Assembly: GCA_010093515.1 (NCBI GenBank)
Contig: MU001670.1
Location: 2,015,354 to 2,079,353, forward strand
Direction of reading: 5' to 3'
Source: Lineolata rhizophorae
Taxonomy: Eukaryota; Ascomycota; Dothideomycetes; Lineolatales; Lineolataceae
DNA length: 64,000 nucleotides
The translations under genes and the position numbers were made by a program. Below are positions 42,509 to 52,900 of the stretch, piece after piece (positions within the stretch are counted from its first letter, which is position 1; the number at the start of each line of letters is the position of its first letter). Below the pieces are notes generated by a model. That model searched no databases. It saw nothing but the letters and a program-made list of their open reading frames with translations, and was not told the origin of the DNA.

Positions 42509-45302
42509 TCGGGAGTCCTTGTTGCTTAGACTGTTGTTTAATCCCACGCTAGAGGCTAGTCTTTTGCTGCCGTATCGGTATTTGTAGAAAGTAAAATTGG
42601 CTTCCTGTATCTGATACAGGTGAAATAAAAGGTGCAGTCGGTAATTCCTTGTATAATCGTGAACCCACTGGCCAGCGAGACGCGAGGCGTGTAGTAGGTG
42701 GCCCCAGCGTTAGTTCGAGCAGGCTGCTATGAGTCTCATCTCCGGGGGCCGGTGAAACCGACGACTCATCTCTTAACCCTAGGGCTTCCGGCGGTAGCTC
42801 TGGACTAATCTGAAGCTCATAACTGTTGGGATTGTCCGGGAGTATTTTATAGCTTCCTCGGTAAGCAGTGAAGGAAGCACGGAAGTAAGAGCTGGATGAC
42901 GGTCGAGGTTGCCCCACAATGCGAACAACGCAGGGCTTTTTTCTTGGCAAAGCTTGGCACGCATGAGTTGGCGGAGTTCTGAAGGGCACTCTTCATTGGA
43001 TGCTGGAGAGTCGTTCTCAGTTGTAGCGATACTTCGTGAGATACGGGTGGCTAGAACGCTAGGCGTGCGTCAGCAACAGCTGCTTGCGTATTATTTGGGT
43101 ATTAGTTTGTCCACAAATATGAATCGCACTGGATGGAGCCCCAAGTGGGTTGGCTGCTCGATTGATAGAGACTAGGCATAACCAAGTAGAAAGTGACGGT
43201 AACAGAGATACGGAAACAGAACTAGACTCGAGGCCTAACGAGCAGGAGATTGCCTCGGCGTCTCATATTTGTGAATCGCATTATGGACAAAGCAGCATGG
43301 TTACTCGTAAGTAATCGAAGAGACTCCGAGGGCAGTAGTCAGTGACGACGTCTTCCTCTGGAACCACCTTCGAAAGCCACGGACCCAACTTGACAGGCAG
43401 GCAAGCAAGCGCTGGCGTTGGAAGTGCCGGAGAGCACAACAACAGGAAAGAATCTCCGAGGTCTCGGTGGCGTGCGCACGTGAAGTAGCGTGCCGACCCG
43501 GCATTTGCTCCCCACCAGGCGCGGGGCGGTAACGTGCCGCGCTCGCTTTCCCGGCTGACTCAAACCGAGTCATCTAGACCGCGGAAACTCTAGGCGTTCC
43601 GCAACATGCATGACTAGTATTGCGACAGCGGGCGAACTTGCGCGCGGCGGGCTCGCGGGCGGTTATAACTCGGGGCCGCTCGCGGGGGCTTCGGCACGTG
43701 CGCGTGGTTGCGAGGTGGGATGGCGGGGGCGGGGCGGGCTCTCAGGCGCGGGTACGTACCCGATCGCTCATTCGCCCCAGGGACTGCTCGGAAGAATGGG
43801 GAAATAATTCCCGTGCCGGCGCCAGCTTTCCTGCCTTTGGAAATCCTTCCACGAGGCGGGAGCTTTCTCTCGTTCGATTCGGTAAAGCCAACGTTCTGCC
43901 CGTTCGAAGCGCGGGAGGACTGGCTTGCTGAAGCCTTGTTAATATGGACCAAGAACAGAGCTTCCAGTTCAATGCAGCGCGGGCATGGGTGGGAATCCGT
44001 TCCCGGCATAGCAATGCCGTGGCCAGACCCCCTTGGCGTGCTCCCTCACTCTTTGCTCTCTCTCCAACGAGCCGTGATATCCCTAGCTCGGGCGACTGGA
44101 ACGACTCGGGAAATCCCACGCAGCCCCCTCCTGGCCGGCCCCCCAAGCTCGCGCGCTCTCCAACAACAGCACGACACGCTGGTTGCCTCAACTAGGAATA
44201 AGCACCTCCCTTGTAGGTGCGCGGCGGCAATGGCTGCTGGGTCGAACTGCCTGTCGGATGGCACACCCTTGGCCAATTTGCCAACGGCAGCTAACCACCC
44301 CTCGATCCGCCTAACCCCGCAGTAATCCGCAGCTCCCCCAGTGGGGCACTTTGCAGATGACGCGCTTTTTGACGAGCCCGAGCGCGGGCTCTCCCTGCTT
44401 CTCCGCGTCCCGCAAGCTGCAAATAACGAGCCATTTGGTCCGAGATGGGCCATGCAGGCCATGCCACCTGTGTCGTCGTGGTAGTGGCAGTGGTGGTGCT
44501 GCTGGCGGTGCTGCTGGTGGAGGGCGGGGCACCTACGTTTCCCATGGGAGGGGTCCCTCTAGTCGTGATGTAGGCCAATTGAATGACCAAACAGCTCGGT
44601 CGAGACGCTGGTAGACGCGGGATGGGGCCCCTTCTCCTTAGCAGAGGGGCGAACACCGCACAGGTCACGGAGAGCCGTGGACCGTCGTACGCGTGGCCGA
44701 AGTGCGGAGAAGCCCCAGCTGGGCTTGCCGCCTCGGAACGCGCATATAAAGATCCTTTCCCCTTTGGCGCCCGGGGGTGAGGAGTAGGACCACCGAAATA
44801 CCCTCGGTCGTTTTGCCCCGTGAGCCTCCCGCCGTCCCGTTTGCCAGCTCCAAAAAAGAGTGCAGCATCCGTCTCGTGCAAACTTGCCTCCTTGCTGTGG
44901 GTCCCTCCCTCACTAGTTTTGTTGTATCAAGTGAGTTGCACCGCGTGCCGCCCGCGCCCTCGGCCGGTCTCTTTTCCTGTTCCAGCGCCCGCCTGCAAGC
45001 CGCCGGGTACGTACTGCAGGTAATCAGCTTGCTGCGGTGCCCGCCGCATCCACTTGGTCTCCAGTCAGGACGGACAGAAAGCTGACTTATCTCCTGCCGC
45101 CGCGCCCGGGCGCGCAGTACCTGCAGCACCCCCGCCGACTGCTCCCCCGGCCTAGCTGCTCCTAGCGAAGCTTAATAGTTCGGAGCTCCTGGGTCGAATA
45201 CATAAGGCTGCCGTCACCACTTTCTGCAGAAGCTACCTCCCCGCCGACTTTTCTCCCGCCATCACTCTCTCCAGTTTCCCTCGATAAATTCATCTTTTCA
45301 CA
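42509..45302. other. Long intergenic region upstream of formate dehydrogenase (2.8 kb)
   Basis: No gene was recognised. Open frames on both strands between 42550-43000 and 43600-45130 lack domains and splice structure. A short GTGGTGCTGCTGGTGG-type repeat lies at about 44473-44525. Near the formate dehydrogenase start there is a TATAAAG at about 44746-44752 and a CT-rich leader at about 45230-45290. Confidence 0.55.
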
Positions 45303-46942
45303 ATGGTATTTATTCGCTCAGCCTCTCGGCTCGTGCGGCCAGCGTCTTCTCTCTTGTCCTCGTCGTCTCGCGGCGCGGCGGTTGCTGCCCCACCTTGCAT
45401 GGCGTCACGCGGGGCGGGGGCGGCACCCTTGCTGCGCGCGGCGCGCCAGCAGCCGACCGGGATCAGAACGCTAACAGCAACATCTTCGCGCCAGGGCAAA
45501 GTCCTCCTGGTCTTGTACGATGTGAGTGGTGCCATTTCAGAATCAATCGGAATCGACTTGATCCCCATTTGTGTTTTGAGATGATTTATGTGGGTTCAAT
45601 TGAGCTGCGAGATAGCCGTTAGAGCTCCGGACTTGTCCAGTCCAGCTCCGTTAGCTATTCATAAAACTTTTCTATCGTCTCCAATTGAATTACCATCCAA
45701 TCTAATGCCATCCTTTTTCGCACTATTCAGGGCGGCATCCACGCTGAGCAGGAGCCTCAATTGCTCGGCACGACCGAGAACGAGCTCGGCATCCGCAAAT
45801 GGCTCGAGGACCAGGGCCACACTCTCGTGACCACGTCCGACAAGGAAAGTCCCGACTCCAGGTTTGAGAAGGAGCTCGTCGACGCCGAGGTCATCATCAC
45901 CACTCCGTGAGTCGTCCTCTGCAACCAGCTCGATTCCAGTTCGAACCCCTGCAACTAACCGGGTCAAAATCTGCGCAGCTTCCATCCCGGCTACCTGACG
46001 GCGGACCGCCTGGCCAAGGCCAAGAACCTCAAGCTCGCCGTGACAGCGGGCATCGGCTCCGACCACGTGGACTTGAACGCGGCCAACAAGACCAACGGCG
46101 GCGTGACCGTGGCCGAGGTGACGGGCTCCAACGTGGTGTCGGTGGCGGAGCACGTCGTCATGACGATCCTGACGCTGGTGCGCAACTTCGTGCCGGCGCA
46201 CGAGCAGATCGAGCGGGGCGAGTGGAACGTGGCCGAGGTGGCCAAGGCCGAGTACGACCTCGAGAACAAGGTGGTGGGCACCGTGGCCGTGGGCCGCATC
46301 GGCGAGCGCGTCCTGCGCCGCCTCAAGCCCTTCGACTGCAAGGAGCTGCTCTACTTCGACTACCAGCCGCTGAGCCCGGAGAAGGAGGCCGAGATCGGCT
46401 GCAGGCGCGTCGAGAACCTCGAGGAGATGCTCGCCCAGTGCGACGTCGTCACCATCAACTGCCCGCTGCACGAGAAGACGCGCGGCATGTTCAACAAGGA
46501 CCTGATTTCCAAGATGAAGAAGGGTGAGTGGGACGAGTCAATCCACGGTTAGATCGAGGTCATGGAACCATAGCTGACTGATGCGTTTTCTCCAGGCTCC
46601 TGGCTCGTCAACACGGCGCGCGGCGCCATCGTGGTCAAGGAGGACGTGGCCGACGCGCTGGCCTCGGGCCACCTGCGCGGCTACGGCGGCGACGTGTGGT
46701 TCCCGCAGCCGGCGCCCAAGGAGCACCCGCTGCGCTACGCCAAGAACCCGTGGGGCGGCGGCAACGCCATGGTGCCGCACATGTCGGGCACCTCGATCGA
46801 CGCCCAGAAGCGCTACGCCGCCGGCGTCAAGAGCATCCTGCAGAGCTACTTCAGCGGCAAGGAGGATTACAGGCCCGAGGACCTCATCGTGCACAAGGGC
46901 GACTACGCCACCAAGGCGTACGGCCAGCGGGAAAAGAAGTAA
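45303..46942 (+). CDS. fdh: NAD-dependent formate dehydrogenase with N-terminal targeting extension
   Basis: Oxidises formate to CO2 with NAD+. Four exons (45303-45521, 45731-45906, 45979-46523, 46596-46942) give 428 residues; introns are 45522-45730, 45907-45978 and 46524-46595. The catalytic body starts at [14 protein letters not shown] (about residue 66) and matches fungal FDH throughout. The NAD loop reads [13 protein letters not shown]. Catalytic residues are R322 (NTARGAI), Q351 (WFPQPAP) and H375 (MVPHMSGTS). Some 65 residues precede the body, rich in Ser, Ala and Arg with almost no acidic residues ([20 protein letters not shown]), a typical mitochondrial presequence. Many fungal FDHs start directly at the body and are cytosolic. 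A second Met at residue 33 would keep part of the presequence. It ends [10 protein letters not shown]-like, with no PTS1. Confidence 0.95.
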
Positions 46943-47412
46943 GCGAGGGTGATTAGAGTGATGATGGCTTTCAGGGGGTAGTAGTAAGATTGAAACAGGT
47001 GTGATATGAGCTGTGAAAATGCATATCCCAGTCAAGGCAATGATAGCGACAAATGTGATCTTTCCGTCGACGGTACCAGCGCTTTTCTAATCGGCAAGGA
47101 AAATCCACCACGACGACCAGATAGGCTTGAGATAAAGAAAAATATGAACGTCTTATCCCCGGTCCCAAAATAAACGGGCTCGAGCATGAGAGGAAGATGA
47201 GATGACGCCGTGACACGTGATATCGAGGGTATGGAGCCGCTCTCGCTGAATCGAAGTAGTCGATGGTTATGCGCGCACCCCAAGAACGCCTCTACCCGGC
47301 GTCCCTATCCGCAAAACAAGCCCTCACCCTCCTCTTTCCAATCCGCGTCCAAATCCCACGCGTGGATAACTCCATCCACCTCGAAAAACCCCCTCGCACA
47401 GCCTCCCCTCCA
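46943..47412. other. Convergent 3' intergenic region
   Basis: Between the stop codons of formate dehydrogenase (+) and the small membrane protein (-). No gene or clear repeat was seen. The part next to 47412 is pyrimidine-rich on the + strand. Confidence 0.55.
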
Positions 47413-48127
47413 TCACCTCGACAAACTATTCCTCCTCAACTGCGCCGCCCGCTCATCTCCCCCGTCCCCTTCCCCATCCCCCTCCCCTTCCTCCCCACTG
47501 CTATCGTCCCGAAACCCCTCCTCCAAATCCCTGCTCAGCCGGCGCCAGCTGGCGGGGTCCTCGCCGCGCACGGCGGCGGCGGCGGCGCCGCCGCCGCCCC
47601 GCCTCCGCTCCAGCGCCTCCCGCCGCCGCCGCCGCTCGTCCATGTCGAACCCCACCATGCCCTCGCCCTCCTCGTCGTCGAACAGCGGCGACGCGTCCGA
47701 GTCGTCCAGGAGGTCGTCGCGCTCGTCGTCGTCGTCGGGGCGGGCGGCGCGGCGGGAGCGGGAGCGGTGGCGGGGGGAAGGGGAGAGGGCGGAGGGGGAA
47801 GGGAAGGAGGAGGGGAAGAGGCGGGCGCGGAGGGCGCGCGGGAAGAGGAAGGAGAGGAGGGCGGAGGAGAGGCGGGTGCGGAGGGTGGAGGAGGGGGCGG
47901 GCGGGGAGCGGAGGGAGAGCGGCGCGAGCGGGAGGTATTGGGAGTAGCGGGCGCGGTGGCGGCGGAGGAGCGGGATGAGGATGTGCGTGAGGAGGAGGTA
48001 GAGGGCGAGGGAGATGAGGGCGGGGATGGTGACGGTCTGCGGGAGGGTTTGGGGTTAGCGGACGGGGATGAGGCGGGCTGCGGCGGGGATGCGGGCGCAC
48101 CTTGAGGAAGGCGAGGAAGGCGGCCAT
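47413..48127 (-). CDS. Small conserved fungal membrane protein, function unknown
   Basis: Two exons (48127-48101 and 48036-47413) give 216 residues. The 64-bp intron at 48037-48100 has a GCTAACC branch site and joins MAAFLAFLK to TVTIPALISLALYLLL, making one N-terminal transmembrane helix (about residues 10-35). A short basic stretch follows (LLRRHRARYSQYLPL). The middle is Ser/Pro/Arg-rich. A conserved acidic-to-basic patch (ASPLFDDEEGEGMVGFDMDE, then RRRREALERRR) and SWRRLSRDLEEGFRDDS lie near the C-terminus. I recall the combination of the short first exon, the TM helix and the GFD-DERRR/RRLSRDLEEGF motifs from uncharacterised filamentous-fungal proteins, but cannot verify it here. Longer frames on both strands over the same GC-rich DNA appear to be shadows. 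Confidence 0.75.
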
Positions 48128-49970
48128 CTTGGCCGGAGCTGCCTACCGCGGACGGTGCGAGCGCGGCGCTCTATCCGCAAGGAAGGCGCGGCTTCACGGC
48201 TCGCTGGAGCGAACCGGGGGCGGCCGTCCCAAGGTGCTGGGAAATGACGATGACGCAGACCCCACGACCCCCGGCAGCCGCACGCCTGCGGTCGCTGGCT
48301 CCAGAAGCGAGCTGCTACGATACGGTGCCGCTGTAAGCGCGTCGGGAGGAGCTCGAGCAGAGCGGCGGCTCATGTGGGTGGATGGATGGGTGGGTGGACG
48401 GATGATGGATGGATGTCGGGAGAGGGCTGCGCGCGAGCGAGCTGTGCTGGCTGGAGGAGAGGCCGCGCCGGGATTGCTCGATAGGGTGTGCGGCGGGCCA
48501 ATCGCGCACGCGCGTGCTGACGAGGGTCCTGAATGGTCGGCGCAGCCGACGTACGTAGTGCGTGGTAGGTACTGTACAACTAGTACGGAAATGGGCTCGG
48601 GGCTTCGCTACCAGGCGCACGAGGCTGGCTGTCTCGCGAAGAACACGCCTACCTGCGCGGAGTAGGTGTGCGGAGCATGTAGGCAAAAGGAGAAGGGAAT
48701 CACACCATGCGCTAGACGCGTGGGAGGGTGCGCGCAAACGGACAAAGATGAACCTTGAAGAAGCGAGCATCCATGCTGCATGCAGGTCCGCCAAAAGTCA
48801 AAGACGGCAGGCCGGGCTGTCGTTGGTTTTGGACGATGTTTCGAACCCCGGCAGCCAGCCGTTATACATACAGGAGCTTCGAAACACATCACCTGTTCTG
48901 CACCCCAGAAAAGGCGCGCGCAAGGCTGGAAAGGGACCGATGACAACCCCGGACGGAAACAACTCGGGGCAGAGAAACTCGTCTCTACTCGCGCAGGCTG
49001 GCCTGCAACCCTACCCAGGTGCGGTGTTGGCATCCGCCGCGCGGAACCAGCCCCGGTCGGGCGGGCGGCGATTGGCCGGAGCAGCCCGCGCAGCACCGCA
49101 ACGGGGGCCGTGCCGGGGCTCGCCCCCGGCGGCGGGAAAGGGTTCTCCATGAGGGTTTCAGAAAGGGGGGCGCCCGCCAAGCTTTCCCGCGCTGCTGCAT
49201 TGACCGACCCGACTCTCCCGCCCCCGATCATCAACACCACCGCACACCTCGCCAGACGGCCCGACGAGGAGACGACCGACGGCAACGGCCGTCCGCAGCA
49301 TGGCTTGATGCCCGGCTCGCCCACTCTCTCTCTGGCGCGGGTGCACCTCGACTCGTCTGGACGCCCGACCTGACATACTCTCAGCCGTCGGCTACCCTTT
49401 CCTTACCATCCGGCCGACCGCCCTCTCTCGTCGCTTCGCGTCCTCTCCGCTGCCCGCCACAAACGGCCTCCCTGCGAACGAGCCCGCCGCCGTGCGCCGA
49501 CGCCCGTAATATCCTCCTTTCTGGCACCGCGACGCGACGGCCAATCTGAGCGCCCGGGGAGAGGACCGCTCCGGCAATCGCGGTCTTGTCACCGTGTCCT
49601 ACTACTTGTCTGCGAACACCTGCTGTACTTCCGCGCGCACAAAGACTCCATCTCGCTCTGGCGGCAACTTGCAGGAATTTGTACAAGCGGTTGTCTCTTT
49701 GTCTTGGCACCAAAGCGGTCAGACTTCTATGGTTTCGCCGTCGCGGTGGTGAACCCCCCCGAATCTACTACCGCCTGCCGTCAAGCCCGCCGCGCGCGCT
49801 TGTGACTGTCGTATACCTACTTACATATCCCCTCATTCGCCTCGTAATTCCATCCTAGATCCCGCCTCGCGCGAAGCTATTTCTCCGCTCGCACATCTGC
49901 GCCTCCGCATCCTTTACCAGCACCGACTGTCGGCGCTAGACCCCGCGTCGGCATCTCGGCCTCCGCTACC
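48128..49970. other. Divergent intergenic region and long leader of the formin gene
   Basis: No gene was recognised. TGGA/TGGG tetranucleotide repeats occupy about 48377-48418. A cluster of ACGTACGT/GTAC palindromes lies at about 48550-48590. The last 500 bases are pyrimidine-rich, as expected for the promoter and leader of the formin. Confidence 0.55.
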
Positions 49971-52900
49971 ATGGCCCCGACGCCGTCTTCACAAGACTCA
50001 AAGGCGCGCCAGTCCTCCGGCGGAAAGTCCTTCTTCGGCCGCAAACTGCACAAAGAACGCCCGTCGGCCGCGTCCGAAGACCGCCACCTCGTCGCCGAAA
50101 CGCCCACGGCGGCGAATTTCCCGGCCAGCTCCGCGTCCAGCGTGTACGGATCGCAGTCATCACGGCATTCCCGCGGCGGCAGCACGGCATCGATTAGCGA
50201 ACGCGATGGCAGACCGCAGTCCATGGGCCCCGACGGCGGCCTCGCCATGGGCGCGGGCGTCATCACCTCGATTCCCTACGACAGCGTCGCGCCGGATCAG
50301 CGATCGCCCATCCCCGTCAACTATCTTCCGCGCGATGATGGACGCGATTCGCAACAACAGCAGCGGCCGCCGTCGCGCCGAGAACCCATGCCGCATCAGC
50401 TGAATAAGCCAGGAGGGGACTTCCACCAATATCCCGTTTTCTCGTCAACGTCGCCGCCCAATGGGTCTGCTGCGCCGGTAGGCACCGCATATCGCGCCAA
50501 CCCGGGCGTAACGGGCAATGCAATGGCAGTCAGCCAATCGGGCGACCGTGGCGTGTCAATGCAGCAGTTTGGACCGGGGCGTGGCTTCAGCGTGGCCAGC
50601 GGAGGGAGTGGTGCCGCGTACGGACAGTACGCACCAAACGGGTCGCACCATGGCTCGTTCGACTCCGTCAACACGCGCACGTCGTCAGACCAGGCAAGCG
50701 TGCACTCGGTACAGTCACAGGCGCGCGGGTCAACGGCGACGATGTGGCCTGGTGGCGGGTCGCACGCCAATATCGGCTCGATGATGGGCATGGATCCCCA
50801 GACGCTGATGCCTATGATATCGCCGACGCAGTCGGCGTCGTCCAAGCACAACTACCAAGCGCATTCCTATCACAAGGACCCGGGATTCAACGCGACGCAA
50901 AGTTTCTCGCCCGACGGCTTCAATCTCAATCGGCCGACCGACGACCGCATCATCGAGAAAGAGTTCCTCGCGTTGATGCACAAGCGTGGGTGGAAAGGCA
51001 TGCCGGAGCAGGCACGGCGTCAGATGGAAGCCTACAGCATCGACAAGAAGTGGACGCTCGTGTACCAGGACCGATTGACTGAGTGGCAGAACGAGCAGAA
51101 GCGGCGCAAGAACGCGCGGAACACACTCGCGGGCCAGGACTCCATCTTCTCTAGGGCGGAAGAGGAAGGGAGCCCCGAGTGGTACGTCCGCAAGGTCATG
51201 GACAACTCAATCACACCCAAGCAGCTGCAGAGCCTGAGCGTGTCGCTACGCACGCAACCCATCGCGTGGGTGAAGAGCTTCGTCGAGGCCCAGGGCCAGA
51301 TCGCGCTCACCAACGTGCTGTCCAAGATCAACCGGCGGCAGGCACAAGGTCCGGCGCCGCCGCCCACGGGCTCTGCTAAGAACGACCAGGACCTCGACCG
51401 CGAATACGACATCATCAAGTGCCTCAAGGCGCTCATGAACAACAAGTACGGCGCCGACAACGCGCTGCAGCACATGCAGATCATCACCGCTCTCGTCACG
51501 TCGCTCATCTCGCCGCGGCTCAACACGCGCAAGCTCGTCAGCGACGTCCTGACCTTTCTATGCCATTGGGGCCACGGCCAGGGCCACTTGAAGGTGCTGC
51601 AGTCCCTGGACGTGCTCAAGGCACAGCAGGGCGAGAATGGCCGCTTCGACGCCTGGATGCGCATCGTCGAGGTCACGATTGACGGCCGCGGGAAGATGGG
51701 GTCGATGGTGGGCGCGTCCGACGATGTGCGCTCCGGCGGCATTGGCATGGAGAACATGCTCATGGAGTACGCGGTGGCGTCGCTGCTTCTGGTCAACATG
51801 ATCGTGGACGCGCCGGATCGAGATCTGCAGATGCGGTGCCATATCCGCGCCCAGTTCACGGGGTGCGGCATCAAGAGGATACTGACCAAGATGGAGGGGT
51901 TCCAGTATGAGGTTATCGACAAGCAGATTGAGCGGTACCGAACCAATGAGGCCATTGACTACGAGGACATGTTGGAGCGGGAGAATGCGTCCATGGTGGA
52001 CAGCGTCGAGGGCGAAGTCAAGGATCTCAACGACCCTGTCCAGGTTGCCGACGCCATAATGTCCAAGATCCGCGGCGGCCGTTCTCAAGATTACTTCATC
52101 TCCGCCATGCAACACCTGCTCCTGATCAGAGACAATGAGGGAGAGGACAGGTTGCGCATGTTCCAGCTCGTCGACTCGATGCTCACTTACGTTGCCATGG
52201 ACCGCCGCCTGCCCGACATGGATTTGAAACAGTCTCTCAACTTCACGGTGCAGAACCTGCTTGACAAGCTGTACACGGATGGCGAGGCGCGGCAGGCGCG
52301 CGACGAGGAGCTGGCGGCTCGCCAGCTGGCCGAGAGTGCCATGGCCGAGCGCGACGAAATGCGCGCGCAGGTCGAGCTCGGCGCCGACGGCGTCGTCCGC
52401 AAGCTCCAGAAGCAGCTCGAGGAGCAGGAGTCCATCATCGCGCTGCAGCAGCGGCAGACGGACGCGCTCAAGGCGGAGCTAGCCGACCTCCAGCACCTGC
52501 GCGCCCAGGACCAGCAGCGCAACGAGCTCGAGACGCGCGAGCTGTACCTCATGCTCCGGGACGCGCAGGACGTGGCTGCGGCGACGGCGGCCAAGAACAA
52601 GGGCGCCGCTGGCCAGAAGGCCGGCATGGATCCAGCGCAGATGCAGGGCATCCTCGACAGGGAGAAGCTCATGGATCGCCTGGAGAAGCAGCTCGAGCGC
52701 GCCAAGACGCAGGCCAAGCTCGAGGGCCGCGTCTGGCAGCAGGTGCAGCCTTCAGACAAGCTGCGCGCTCTGCGGGAAGAGATGGAAGGCGGGGGCGCGG
52801 ACGAGGAGGGCGAGGGCCGTGCCGCCGGCGAGCAGTACGGGGGTCAGTTGCAGACGGGATATCTTGGCTCGGTGCGGCGGCAGACGCGCGCGACCAGCAG

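Noticed and set aside
42549-42989. 146-codon minus-strand open frame
   Set aside because: No recognised motif, and it lies directly in the 3' region of the M20 amidohydrolase gene.
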